Shown: positions 1 to 8,326 of the stretch, in pieces
Position numbering within the stretch: the first letter of the stretch is position 1
Layout: every line of letters starts with the position of its first letter
From: Oscillospiraceae bacterium
GTDB lineage: Bacteria > Bacillota > Clostridia > Oscillospirales > Oscillospiraceae
Direction: 5' to 3'
NCBI GenBank assembly: GCA_022793095.1
Contig: JAAWCD010000042.1
Span: forward strand, 1-33,703
DNA: 33,703 nucleotides
Notes under the pieces: model-generated
What the model was told of the DNA's origin: nothing
Seen by the model: the letters and a program-made list of their open reading frames with translations, nothing else
Databases searched by the model: none
Made by a program: the position numbers and the translations under genes

Positions 1-136
1 CGCTGGATGGGCCGGAATTTTTTCGTCCGGCAAGGAAAAAAGCGCAGGAATACTGGATGTATTCCGAGCATGTTTGACGCGGCTGGACGGAAAAAGGCCG
101 GTTCAGACGGTGTGTCAGGAGATTTTGAACAGGCTC
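1..136. repeat. Left copy of 136-bp terminal inverted repeat
   Basis: Positions 1-136 are the exact reverse complement of 33564-33699, with position n pairing with 33700-n; I found no mismatch by eye. The inner end reads CAGGCTC followed by TAAG, so the element end would be GAGCCTGTTCAAAATC. The outer end runs off the window, so full length is unknown. It holds no convincing coding region. It is probably one member of a dispersed repeat or MITE family. Confidence 0.85.
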
Positions 137-139
137 TAA

Positions 140-247
140 GGAACCACTGATGAAATCGGCGTGTGCGGATTGGAGGGCAAATTCTTCGTGCAGTCCAGGC
201 GAAAAATTGGCCGTCAAGACGTGCGCGAGGGTTTCATCAGTGGTTCC
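140..247. mobile_element. 108-bp MITE-like element
   Basis: A perfect 16-bp terminal inverted repeat, GGAACCACTGATGAAA at 140-155 and its complement at 232-247, bounds a 76-bp interior with no plausible gene. The element is flanked by the direct repeat CTAA at 136-139 and 248-251, as expected for a target duplication of the TNA/YTAR kind made by IS5-superfamily transposases. It sits between the terminal repeat and the 3' end of purB. The family assignment is inference; the repeats and duplication are visible. Confidence 0.75.
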
Positions 248-266
248 CTAAGAAAGAGAACTAGGG

Positions 267-1703
267 CTAAACCTTCAGTTCCGTGGCCTGCATTCCTTTC
301 AGGGCGCTCTCATATTTCTCCAGAACCGGCGCAATCTCCTCCGCCAAAAATTCGGAAACCTGTTCCGGACAGCGGCCGGTATAGCTGGACGGCTCCAGAT
401 GGGCGGTCAACTCCTCCCGGCTCATGCCGAAGAGGGGGTCCTCCGCAATCAGGTCAATCAGATTGTTTGGCAGGCCCAGGTCCTTAACGTTCCTCCCCGC
501 CTCCAGCGAGTGGACCCGGATGCGCTCGTGGAGCTCCTGACGGCTGCCGCCCCGTTTTACCGCGTCCATCATGATGTTTTCACTGGCCATAAAGGGCAGC
601 TCCTCCTGGATGTGCTTGGAGATGACCTTCTCGTGTACCACCAGCCCGGAGGTGATATTCTGATAGATGTTCAAAATGGCGTCAATAGCCAAGAACGCTT
701 CGGGTACTGACAGCCGTTTGTTGGCGGAGTCGTCCAGCGTCCGCTCAAACCACTGAGTGGCGGCGGTGACAGCGGGATTCATGGCATCTGCCATCACATA
801 GCGGGCCAGGGCGCAGATGCGCTCACACCGCATGGGGTTGCGCTTATAGGGCATGGCGGAGGATCCAATCTGCTTGGCCTCAAAGGGCTCCTCAATCTCC
901 TTCATGTGGGCCAGCAGCCGCAGGTCTGTGGCAAACTTGCTGGCGGACTGGGCTACGCCGGACAGGGTGTTGAGCACAGCGGAGTCCACCTTTCGGGAAT
1001 AGGTCTGTCCGGACACGGGAACTACACGGTCAAAGCCCATCTCCTTCGCGATCAGCGTTTCCAGCTTCTTGACCTTCTTGTGGTCCCCCTCAAAGAGCTC
1101 CAGAAAGGACGCCTGGGTGCCAGTGGTGCCCTTGGACCCCAGCAGCTGGAGATGGTCTATGCGGTATTCGATCTCCTGGAGATCCATCAGCAGCTCGTTC
1201 ATCCAAAGAGTGGCCCGCTTGCCCACAGTGGTCAGCTGAGCCGCCTGAAAGTGGGTAAAGCCCAGGGTGGGCAGAGCGCGGTAGGTTCCGGCAAAGTTAG
1301 CCAGATTGGCCAGCACCCGGACGATTTTGTCCCGGACAATGGCAAGGGCCTCTTTCATCAGGATGATGTCGGTATTGTCGCCCACATAGCAGCTGGTCGC
1401 GCCCAGGTGGATGATGGGCGTGGCTTTGGGGCACAGGTCGCCATAGGTATGGACGTGGGCCATCACGTCGTGGCGCAGCTCCTTTTCATATTGAGCGGCC
1501 TTCTCATAGTCGATATCCGTGATGTGAGCCTCCAACTCCGCCACTTGCTCCTTGGTGACCGGCAGGCCCAGGGTCATCTCAGCCCGGGCCAGGGCTACCC
1601 ATAGACGGCGCCATGTGGAAAATTTCTTGTCCGGTGAGAAGATATAAAGCATTTCATCGCTGGCGTAGCGGGAGGACAGAGGGCTTTCATATACATTTTT
1701 CAT
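267..1703 (-). CDS. purB: Adenylosuccinate lyase
   Basis: PurB cleaves SAICAR to AICAR and adenylosuccinate to AMP, releasing fumarate, in cytosolic purine synthesis. The 478-residue protein carries the fumarase/aspartase superfamily signature GSSAMPYKRNP at about 280-290, containing the mobile-loop catalytic serine. It also has the TSCYVGDNTD motif near 103-112 and the GFTHFQAAQ motif near 148-156 with the active-site histidine. HVHTYGDLCPKA and SCYVGDNTD resemble the longer animal-type ADSL branch more than the short Bacillus PurB. AGAGG lies 7 nt before the ATG. It is monocistronic here, with its own promoter at 1758-1786, and is unrelated to the cobalamin operon. No T-rich terminator follows; the MITE at 140-247 comes next. 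Confidence 0.96.
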   Translation of the reverse strand: MKNVYESPLSSRYASDEMLYIFSPDKKFSTWRRLWVALARAEMTLGLPVTKEQVAELEAHITDIDYEKAAQYEKELRHDVMAHVHTYGDLCPKATPIIHLGATSCYVGDNTDIILMKEALAIVRDKIVRVLANLANFAGTYRALPTLGFTHFQAAQLTTVGKRATLWMNELLMDLQEIEYRIDHLQLLGSKGTTGTQASFLELFEGDHKKVKKLETLIAKEMGFDRVVPVSGQTYSRKVDSAVLNTLSGVAQSASKFATDLRLLAHMKEIEEPFEAKQIGSSAMPYKRNPMRCERICALARYVMADAMNPAVTAATQWFERTLDDSANKRLSVPEAFLAIDAILNIYQNITSGLVVHEKVISKHIQEELPFMASENIMMDAVKRGGSRQELHERIRVHSLEAGRNVKDLGLPNNLIDLIAEDPLFGMSREELTAHLEPSSYTGRCPEQVSEFLAEEIAPVLEKYESALKGMQATELKV

Positions 1704-1757
1704 ATTCCAACCTCTTTCGTTTTTAGAGCATTTCTTTTTCTAACCATGTTATTAGTC

Positions 1758-1786
1758 ATTATACACCGATCTATCTCATTTGTCAT
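1758..1786 (-). promoter_or_regulatory. Probable sigma-A promoter of purB
   Basis: On the minus strand ATGACA (1781-1786) and a perfect TATAAT (1758-1763) are separated by exactly 17 bp, about 55 bp upstream of the purB start. I see no purine riboswitch or PurR box. Confidence 0.75.
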
Positions 1787-1984
1787 GCTATTTTTTCGGA
1801 TGAACGTGTGTTCACACCGCTTCTTTTATCCACCAAACCAGGTTCGGTTCAGGTCAGCGCGGTCCTGCGGTCACACCGTCTTTCTGAGGCGGCGGTCTTT
1901 GCACTCACAACAGGAATAATATCCTATTGAATACATTATTTACTTATATCGAAGCTGCCGGGTACAGTTTTCTCTCGCATATTA
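1787..1984. other. Divergent spacer between purB and kinase promoters
   Basis: This is the middle of the 465-bp gap between purB and the first kinase. I find no gene in it. The only regular structure I noticed is an inverted repeat TGAAC-GTGT-GTTCA at 1801-1814, just upstream of the purB -35 box, which could be an operator, but short palindromes like this arise by chance. The sequence is more A/T rich than the surrounding genes, as promoter regions usually are. Confidence 0.3.
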
Positions 1985-2014
1985 TTGACATGATTGGTGA
2001 GTACATGATATTAT
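1985..2014 (+). promoter_or_regulatory. Probable promoter of hybrid kinase 1
   Basis: A perfect TTGACA at 1985-1990 is followed after 18 bp by TATTAT at 2009-2014. Transcription would begin near 2021, leaving a leader of about 150 nt before the chosen start at 2169. This argues against the in-frame ATG at 2013, which overlaps the -10 box. Confidence 0.65.
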
Positions 2015-2168
2015 GACAAAGATTTTCCTGTTTTTGCGGCAGGACCGTGAGGACCAGGCAAAACGATATCAGAATTGTGAAACAGCGCGTTCCTGGAAAG
2101 CGCCTCTGTGCATAGGAATCCGCTGTTGTAACTATGGCCGGGAACCGGTCAATATGGAGGACTGGCAT

Positions 2169-4742
2169 ATGGATTATTCAGGGGGACTTTTGAAACGGAC
2201 TGGGGAAGGCGCTCCGGCCGCCGGGGCCAGCAGCGGCATACGAAGCGTTCAGAATCTGGAAGCCGTTATCAACGAAGGCCTCCGCGTCGCCCTGCTGGAG
2301 GAGACGCCGGACCAGTCGCTGGAAGTGTTGCTGGAGCATCTGGGAAAAGCGCTGAATGGAGAACGGACCTATATATTTGAGCAGAACGCGTCCGGCGGTG
2401 ATGACAATACCTATGAATGGACCGCCAGCGGGGTGGAGCCCGAAAAGGAAAGTCTCCAAAACGTCCCCCCAGAGGTGTGCGCCAGCTGGTATCAGAACTT
2501 CGATATCGGCGGGCACATCGTCATTGAGCGTCTGGAGGATATCCGGGAGACCGACCCCCTTCAGTATGAGAACCTGAAGCGGCAGGGCGTCCATTCCCTT
2601 GTGGTGGTTCCCCTTTATGACGGCAAACGGATTATCGGCTTTTACGGTGTGGACAATCCCCCCGTGAAGACGTTGGAATACGCATCAAATATGCTCCAGA
2701 CTGCGGCATATTTTATCGTATCCTCCCTGAAACGGCGCAACCTGTTCCGGGAACTTCAAAAGCGAAGCTATAATGTACTCCATGCCCTCAGCGTGGACTA
2801 TCTGGACATCTATCAGGTGAACCTCGACACAGGCGAATGCGAGGTTTACCGCAGCAGCGGACAGACGGGCGTGGATTGGGCGGCCTGCTTTCAGGACGGT
2901 TACGCGGCAGCCATGGAGCGGTATATTTCCGAGTTTGTGGTTCCACGGGACCAGGAGCGGCTCCGCGCTGTGACGGAGAAACGCTATGTGCTGGCCCGGC
3001 TCAGGACCAAGAAAAAGTTCTCGGTTCGATACCAGGTAAAGGATTCCGCCTCCGGACTGAAGCACCTGGAAATCCACTTTTCCGCCACGGAACAGACAGC
3101 CACGGAAAATTGCGCGATTTTCGCGCAGCGGGATGTCAATGCCCTTGTGGAGCAGGAGGAGAAGTACAAGCTGGAGGCAAGGAAAAGCCTTGAGGACATT
3201 CTGGAGGGAGCACGGACCGGAATCTGGACGATTGAGCTGGAGGAGGGCTGCCAGCCCAGAATGTACGCGGACCGAACCATGCGGATTCTCCTGGGTGTGC
3301 CGGAGGAGATTGGGCCGGAGGAGTGTTACCGCCATTGGTTTGCGCGCATTGAGCCGGACTATGTGGAGATGGTACAGGAGGCGGTGGGAGAAATCCTGGA
3401 AACCGGGCGTTCCGAGGTGATCTACCCCTGGAATCACCCGGCGCTGGGGAAGATCCATGTCCGCTGCGGCGGCGTGCCGGACCGGACGTTCAAAAAGCCG
3501 GGGGCCTGCCTGAACGGATACCACCAGGACATTACGGAGACCATGGTAACCAGAAAGAAGCAGGAACAGTCTATCATGGAGCTTCTGGAGCGGGTGAGGC
3601 AGGCAAACTCGGCAAAAAGTGAATTTCTCTCCCACATGTCCCACGATCTCCGCACGCCCATCAACGGGATTCTGGGAATGTTGGCCATTCTGGAAAAAAG
3701 CCAGGACGACCCGGAGCGGCAGAGGGAGTGCCGGAAGAAAATCCGCGTGTCAACGGAGCATCTGCTGTCCCTAGTGAACGATGTTCTCCAAGTCAGCAAG
3801 CTGGAGAGCGGCCGGCTGGCGGCGGTAGAGGAGCCCTTTGACCTTCACGACACATTGGAGGACTGCATCGCGATGCTGTCCCCCCTGGCGGAGGAGCGGG
3901 GAATCCGGCTGGAGCTGGATGATTCCGGGCTGCGGCATAACAGAGTCATCGGAAATCCGCTGCATTTGAGGCAAATCCTGACGAATGTCATCGACAATGC
4001 GCTCAGATATAACCGGCCCCATGGCGCCGTCTTTGTCCGGGTAGAGGAGAGGGCCTTCCAGGACGGGACCGCGAGCTGCCGGTTTGTCATCGAGGACACC
4101 GGAATCGGCATTGGGGATGATTTCAAGGAGCACATTTTTGAGCCGTTTACACAGGAGCATCAGGGCGCGAGAACGAACTATAACGGTGTTGGGCTCGGCA
4201 TGTCCATTGTAAAGAAGCTGGTCGATCAGATGAATGGAACGGTTGAGATAGACAGCCGGGTTGGCAAGGGGAGCGTGGTTCAGATCACACTCCCCGTTCG
4301 AGCCGATGAGGCGGGGAGCGGAGCCCTCGCAGATGAGGCTTGGACTATGCCGGACAATATTGCCGGGATGCGCGTGCTTTTGGTGGAGGACAACGAAATC
4401 AACTGTGAAATCGCGGAGTACATTCTCGAGAGCGCAGGCGTGGAGGTCGTGATTGCCAACAACGGAAAAGCCGCTGTGGACGCGTTCGCGGCGTCTGAAC
4501 CAGGGGCGTTTGACTGCGTGCTCATGGATTTGATGATGCCGGTCATGAGCGGATATGAGGCGGCGCGGGTGATTCGCAGTCTGGATCGGAGGGACGCAGA
4601 AGCTGTGCCCATCATAGCGCTGTCGGCCAACGCGTTTGACGAGGATATCGCGCTGGCGAAGGACGCGGGGATGAATGAACACTTGGCAAAGCCGGTGGAC
4701 ATCCGTAAAATGTTTCAGGCCATGAGCCGGCTGAGGGGTTGA
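2169..4742 (+). CDS. Cytosolic hybrid sensor histidine kinase / response regulator (GAF-PAS-HisKA-HATPase-REC)
   Basis: The 857-residue protein has a GAF-like domain at about 20-190 and PAS-like regions up to about 470. The HisKA box SHMSHDLRTPINGI follows with phospho-acceptor His492. The HATPase domain (about 590-715) shows NVIDNALRY, DTGIGIG and GLGMSIVKK. A C-terminal receiver (about 733-855) has VEDNEIN, phospho-acceptor Asp787 in LMDLMMP and a terminal KP lysine. There is no signal peptide or membrane segment, so it should sense a cytosolic cue, which is unknown. The start at 2169 is chosen because GGAGGA (2156-2161) lies 7 nt upstream; an in-frame ATG at 2013 lies inside the -10 box. 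No DNA-binding output domain is present, so a separate phosphotransfer partner is likely. The gap to the next kinase is 78 bp, suggesting cotranscription. Confidence 0.9.
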   Translation: MDYSGGLLKRTGEGAPAAGASSGIRSVQNLEAVINEGLRVALLEETPDQSLEVLLEHLGKALNGERTYIFEQNASGGDDNTYEWTASGVEPEKESLQNVPPEVCASWYQNFDIGGHIVIERLEDIRETDPLQYENLKRQGVHSLVVVPLYDGKRIIGFYGVDNPPVKTLEYASNMLQTAAYFIVSSLKRRNLFRELQKRSYNVLHALSVDYLDIYQVNLDTGECEVYRSSGQTGVDWAACFQDGYAAAMERYISEFVVPRDQERLRAVTEKRYVLARLRTKKKFSVRYQVKDSASGLKHLEIHFSATEQTATENCAIFAQRDVNALVEQEEKYKLEARKSLEDILEGARTGIWTIELEEGCQPRMYADRTMRILLGVPEEIGPEECYRHWFARIEPDYVEMVQEAVGEILETGRSEVIYPWNHPALGKIHVRCGGVPDRTFKKPGACLNGYHQDITETMVTRKKQEQSIMELLERVRQANSAKSEFLSHMSHDLRTPINGILGMLAILEKSQDDPERQRECRKKIRVSTEHLLSLVNDVLQVSKLESGRLAAVEEPFDLHDTLEDCIAMLSPLAEERGIRLELDDSGLRHNRVIGNPLHLRQILTNVIDNALRYNRPHGAVFVRVEERAFQDGTASCRFVIEDTGIGIGDDFKEHIFEPFTQEHQGARTNYNGVGLGMSIVKKLVDQMNGTVEIDSRVGKGSVVQITLPVRADEAGSGALADEAWTMPDNIAGMRVLLVEDNEINCEIAEYILESAGVEVVIANNGKAAVDAFAASEPGAFDCVLMDLMMPVMSGYEAARVIRSLDRRDAEAVPIIALSANAFDEDIALAKDAGMNEHLAKPVDIRKMFQAMSRLRG

Positions 4743-4820
4743 CGAAACCACAAAACGGGCGCTGGGCATCTATAATATTCCATACAGTTTAACGTAGAAG
4801 ACTTTGGAGATGGAAAAAGT

Positions 4821-7379
4821 ATGAAAAACAAGGCTTTGCCGCGTTCTTTTAAAATCAGCGTAGCGGTGATTATTTGTTTCACTATTTTCGTATTTTCCTT
4901 TCTTGGAATTTCCATTCACCATATGAGCGAGAATGTGATTGAGGATGTTGGCACCGCTTATATGGACGGAATGAATGAACAGGTATCATTACACTTTGAA
5001 ACAATCATTGAACTCCGCCTGACAATGGCGGAATCCATCGCGCATATTGCGGCAGGAGACTCCAGTTACGGCTCGAAGGAAGAAATCGAATACGGCGCGA
5101 GGGCAAGGCATTTTTTGTGCGCCGCCCTATATTCACCCAGCGGCGAAATTGAAATGATTTATGGCGATCCAATGGAGCTCAAGCACCCTGAGCCGTTTTT
5201 GGAGAGCCTGCGGAACGGGGAGCGCAAGACGGCATCCGCTGTTGACAGCAATGGGGACGGTGTGATTTTGTTCGGCGTCCCCTGCGAATACCCCATGTCC
5301 GGCGGAAACAGCAGCCTTGCCATGGTTGTAGGACTTTCTACCAAATATATGGGCGAGGTCCTCTTCCTTGATTCAGACAAATCATTGAGCTATTCCTTTG
5401 TCATACGAAAAGACGGCAGCTACGTTGTTGGGAACGAAGACGATGTCCACGAAAATTATTTTGACAGGCTTTACAGTATCTTTGAAGGGCAGGACGCGGA
5501 AGCCGCTTCCTACATTGAACAGCTGACGGCGGCCATGGCCGCGAATGAAGATTACTCCGTGATTCTGAAAAACGGCCAGTCGCGCCGCCACCTGCATTGC
5601 ACCAGCCTTCCCTACTGCGATTGGTATCTGGTGACGGTCCTTCCCTTTGACGGACTGGATTATGCCATTGCGGGGATGAGCAGTCAGTGGCTCGCCATTG
5701 TTTATGCTGCTTCTTTTGCGGTAATCGCCATGCTTCTCTACATATTCTTTCAGTATCTGAGGCTGTTCCGAAACCAGGTGTCTGAATTGAAACGCATGAA
5801 CGCGGAAATGGATACGGCCCGGAAAGACGCGGAACAGGCGCGAAAAGAGGCGGAGCAGGCCAATACGGCCAAGCAGGACTTCCTTTCCAGCATGAGCCAT
5901 GACATACGCACCCCTATGAACGCCATCATCGGGATGACATCCCTGGCTATGGATAATGCAGATAATCCGGAGCAGGTTCAGGACTATCTGCGTAAAATTG
6001 CGCTGTCCAGCGATCATCTGCTGGGGCTCATCAATGACGTATTGGATATATCCAAGATTGAAAGCGGCAAAATGGCGCTGAATATTGAGCCGGTGTCATT
6101 AAGAGAGGCGATGGACTGCATTGTAAATATTATGCAGCCTCAGGTCAAGGCGAAGCATCAGCAGTTCAACGCGGCGGCCTATGAAATCATCTCAGAAGAT
6201 GTGTACTGTGACAGCGTGCGGCTGAATCAGGTGCTGATTAACCTGCTGGGAAACGCGGTCAAATTCACGCCGGAAAACGGCTTGATTCAAGTGACGGTGT
6301 ACCAGGAGTCAATTCCGGAGTCGCCTTCCCGCGTCCGCACCCAATTCCTGGTGAAGGATACGGGAATCGGCATTTCAAAAGAGTATCAAAAGGTAATATT
6401 TGAATCCTTCAGCCGGGAGGACAACATCCGAGTGCAAAAAACAGAGGGTTCCGGGCTGGGAATGGCGATTACCAAGTATATTGTAGACGCGATGGACGGC
6501 ACCATTTCGGTCCGCAGCGAGCAGGGCAAGGGCAGCGAGTTCCATGTTGTGCTTGACCTGGAAAAGGCAGTGGAGCGGGAGATGAATGCGGCGTTCCCGG
6601 ATTGGAATGTACTGGTGGTTGATGGCGACGAGCGGCTATGCGCCAACACGGTTCGCGCGTTAGAATCCATGGGCATCCATGCTGAATGGTGTCTGAGCGC
6701 CGGGCAGGCCATGGAACGGACTGCCCACGATCAGCTGCTCCTTTTGGGGTGGAATTTGCCGGACATGAACGGGATTGAGGCCGCCCGGGCCATTCAGGCG
6801 AGCCGCGGAGACGACCGCCCGGCGGTACTGCTCCTGGCCTGTGATTGGAGCGGGATGGCAGACGAGGCCAGAGAAGCGGGGATTTCCGGCTTCATTTCCA
6901 AACCGCTGTTTAAGTCCACTCTGTTCGACGCGCTGAGCGCGTTTGCCGGGACTGGCGTTGAAGAAGCTGCCGGCACTGAAAAGGCAGTTGATCTGGTGCT
7001 TCGAGGGAAGCGTGTTTTATTGGCAGAGGATAATGAGCTTAACTGGGAAGTGGCAAGGGAAATGCTCTCTGACCTTGAGTTGGAATTGGATTGGGTTGAG
7101 AACGGGCAAATTTGTGCCGCGAAATTTGAGGAATCCCCAGTTGGGTATTATGACGCCATTCTTATGGATGTGCGGATGCCGGTTATGGACGGTTATGAAG
7201 CGACCACAGCGATCCGGGGGCTGAAGCGTGAGGACGCGGATCTTCCCATTATCGCAATGACAGCCGATGCGTTTTCAGAAGATATTCAAAAGTGTTTAGA
7301 GTGCGGTATGAATGACCATTTGGCAAAACCGATTGATGTTCAGGCCGTTGCGTATAAGCTGAAAAAATATCTAAAGTGA
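4821..7379 (+). CDS. Membrane hybrid histidine kinase with extracytoplasmic sensor and two receiver domains
   Basis: The 852-residue protein has a transmembrane segment at about 10-33, an extracytoplasmic Cache-like sensor to about 285, and a second transmembrane segment at about 289-312. A charged coiled-coil rich in A, E, K and Q follows (about 325-350). The HisKA box has His360 (SMSHDIRTPMNAI), and the HATPase shows NLLGNAVKF, DTGIGIS and GLGMAITK. Two receivers follow. REC1 (about 596-712) has Gly643 where the phospho-acceptor Asp is expected (LLLLGWNLPD), so it is probably a pseudo-receiver. REC2 (about 729-850) is complete, with Asp783 in LMDVRMP. GGAGATGG lies upstream of the ATG. It is downstream of and co-oriented with kinase 1; the ligand and output partner are unknown. 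The extracytoplasmic fold is inferred from topology, not motifs. Confidence 0.9.
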   Translation: MKNKALPRSFKISVAVIICFTIFVFSFLGISIHHMSENVIEDVGTAYMDGMNEQVSLHFETIIELRLTMAESIAHIAAGDSSYGSKEEIEYGARARHFLCAALYSPSGEIEMIYGDPMELKHPEPFLESLRNGERKTASAVDSNGDGVILFGVPCEYPMSGGNSSLAMVVGLSTKYMGEVLFLDSDKSLSYSFVIRKDGSYVVGNEDDVHENYFDRLYSIFEGQDAEAASYIEQLTAAMAANEDYSVILKNGQSRRHLHCTSLPYCDWYLVTVLPFDGLDYAIAGMSSQWLAIVYAASFAVIAMLLYIFFQYLRLFRNQVSELKRMNAEMDTARKDAEQARKEAEQANTAKQDFLSSMSHDIRTPMNAIIGMTSLAMDNADNPEQVQDYLRKIALSSDHLLGLINDVLDISKIESGKMALNIEPVSLREAMDCIVNIMQPQVKAKHQQFNAAAYEIISEDVYCDSVRLNQVLINLLGNAVKFTPENGLIQVTVYQESIPESPSRVRTQFLVKDTGIGISKEYQKVIFESFSREDNIRVQKTEGSGLGMAITKYIVDAMDGTISVRSEQGKGSEFHVVLDLEKAVEREMNAAFPDWNVLVVDGDERLCANTVRALESMGIHAEWCLSAGQAMERTAHDQLLLLGWNLPDMNGIEAARAIQASRGDDRPAVLLLACDWSGMADEAREAGISGFISKPLFKSTLFDALSAFAGTGVEEAAGTEKAVDLVLRGKRVLLAEDNELNWEVAREMLSDLELELDWVENGQICAAKFEESPVGYYDAILMDVRMPVMDGYEATTAIRGLKREDADLPIIAMTADAFSEDIQKCLECGMNDHLAKPIDVQAVAYKLKKYLK

Positions 7380-7413
7380 ATCATTTGCGGTGACAGGGAA
7401 CCATTACCGTAAA

Positions 7414-7443
7414 GGGCGGTGTGATCGTAAGATCACACCGCCC
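7414..7443. other. Perfect 13-bp hairpin
   Basis: GGGCGGTGTGATC and its complement flank a GTAA tetraloop, 34 bp after the second kinase. There is no T tract on either strand, so it is not a standard intrinsic terminator. It may stabilise or process the transcript. Confidence 0.6.
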
Positions 7444-7456
7444 AGCTTGTCGAAAA

Positions 7457-7489
7457 GCGGCCTGCGTGGGAAATTCCCAGGCAGGCCGC
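7457..7489. other. Long G+C hairpin
   Basis: GCGGCCTGCGTGGGAA pairs with the complementary arm ending at 7489, with one mismatch and almost no loop. It lies between the two transcription units that converge here and again lacks a T tract. Confidence 0.5.
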
Positions 7490-7504
7490 AAAGCGTAAAA
7501 ATAA

Positions 7505-7546
7505 GTGCGGGCGGGGCACTTCCAATGCCTCGCCCGCACCTTTTTA
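7505..7546. terminator. Bidirectional intrinsic terminator
   Basis: GTGCGGGCGGGGC (7505-7517) pairs with GCCTCGCCCGCAC (7527-7539), with one G-T type mismatch, around a 9-nt loop. On the plus strand the stem is followed by CTTTTTAT, ending the kinase unit. On the minus strand it is followed by TTATTTTTA, ending the cobalamin operon. The stop codon of the minus-strand methyltransferase (7544-7546) lies in the T tract. Confidence 0.8.
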
Positions 7547-8326
7547 TGCTCGTTTCCGCAGAATCGCAACCGCTCCATAGTGCAAAACCCGGAATCCTTC
7601 CGGCGCAATCTGCTCCAAAAGCGCCCTGTGCTCCTCCTCAAACCGGTCCGCCGCCTCAGCCGGAAGGGATGCTCCAATTCCCCGGCAGGCCCGCATACGG
7701 CCGTTCCAGCTCTCACGGGTGAAAGGAACAAGCAAATCAAACACCTCGCTGTGCTCCACCTCGAAGTCCTCCCGGTAGACCTCCGGAATTTCAATGGCGT
7801 GCCGCACCTCGCCCCAGCCTGTCCAAGCCGGGTTGTACTTCAGCACCAGGTCCTCGCTCTGCCCCGCGACAGGGTCTTCCTCCGGCAGCCAGGCCATGTA
7901 GAGCACCGCGAACCGGCCACCCGGTTTCAGAGCGCGGCTCACCAACCGGGACAGCCGGGCGTGGTCGAAGTAGACAAAACACTGGCAGGCCGTCACCACG
8001 TCAAAGGATGCCGCCGGAACATCAATTTCCTCCGCCGGATTGCAGAGGAAGGAGATATCCATTCCCGCTGCCTCAGCCAGCCGCCTGGCCTGTTCAATCT
8101 GCCCTGGGGCCGAATCCACCCCGGTGAAGGACGCCCCGTACTGGTACAGGGCTCGGGGCAGCACCCCGGTCCCCGTCCCCAGATCCAGCACCCGCTGGCC
8201 CTGGACGCAGAGCCCCCGGTCCAGCAGGCGCTGGTAAAATTCCGGCGGGTAGATGTCCCGCCAGACTGCGTAGCTTTGAGAAGTCCGGCTCCAGTCAAAG
8301 GGTGCGCCGCCGTCGATGCCCCTCAT
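7544..8326 (-). CDS. Class I SAM-dependent methyltransferase, substrate unknown
   Basis: The 260-residue cytosolic protein has a Rossmann-type methyltransferase core. Motif I is [12 protein letters not shown] at about 46-57, the acidic strand GVDSAP follows, and a post-I motif is in [15 protein letters not shown]. The second half ([18 protein letters not shown]) matches the generic methyltransferase-domain family and does not name a substrate. It is the last gene of the operon. Its ATG overlaps the hemL stop as ATGA, so it is translationally coupled and presumably cotranscribed. It does not resemble the corrin-ring methyltransferases (class III, GxGxGxxxxLT type). A role in tetrapyrrole or lower-ligand metabolism is possible from position alone. 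Confidence 0.85.
   Translation of the reverse strand: MRGIDGGAPFDWSRTSQSYAVWRDIYPPEFYQRLLDRGLCVQGQRVLDLGTGTGVLPRALYQYGASFTGVDSAPGQIEQARRLAEAAGMDISFLCNPAEEIDVPAASFDVVTACQCFVYFDHARLSRLVSRALKPGGRFAVLYMAWLPEEDPVAGQSEDLVLKYNPAWTGWGEVRHAIEIPEVYREDFEVEHSEVFDLLVPFTRESWNGRMRACRGIGASLPAEAADRFEEEHRALLEQIAPEGFRVLHYGAVAILRKRA

Noticed and set aside
140-247. Reading the 16-bp inverted ends after purB as a transcription terminator
   Set aside because: The arms are 76 bp apart, no T tract follows and direct CTAA copies flank them, which fits a MITE better.
2013-2168. N-terminal extension of the first kinase from an ATG at 2013
   Set aside because: That ATG overlaps the -10 box, and the extension has no GAF similarity. 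GGAGGA lies at the right distance from the ATG at 2169.
4771-4776. A separate promoter for the second kinase based on TATAAT at 4771-4776
   Set aside because: The nearest TTGACG is 26 bp upstream, too far, and no other good -35 box is evident.
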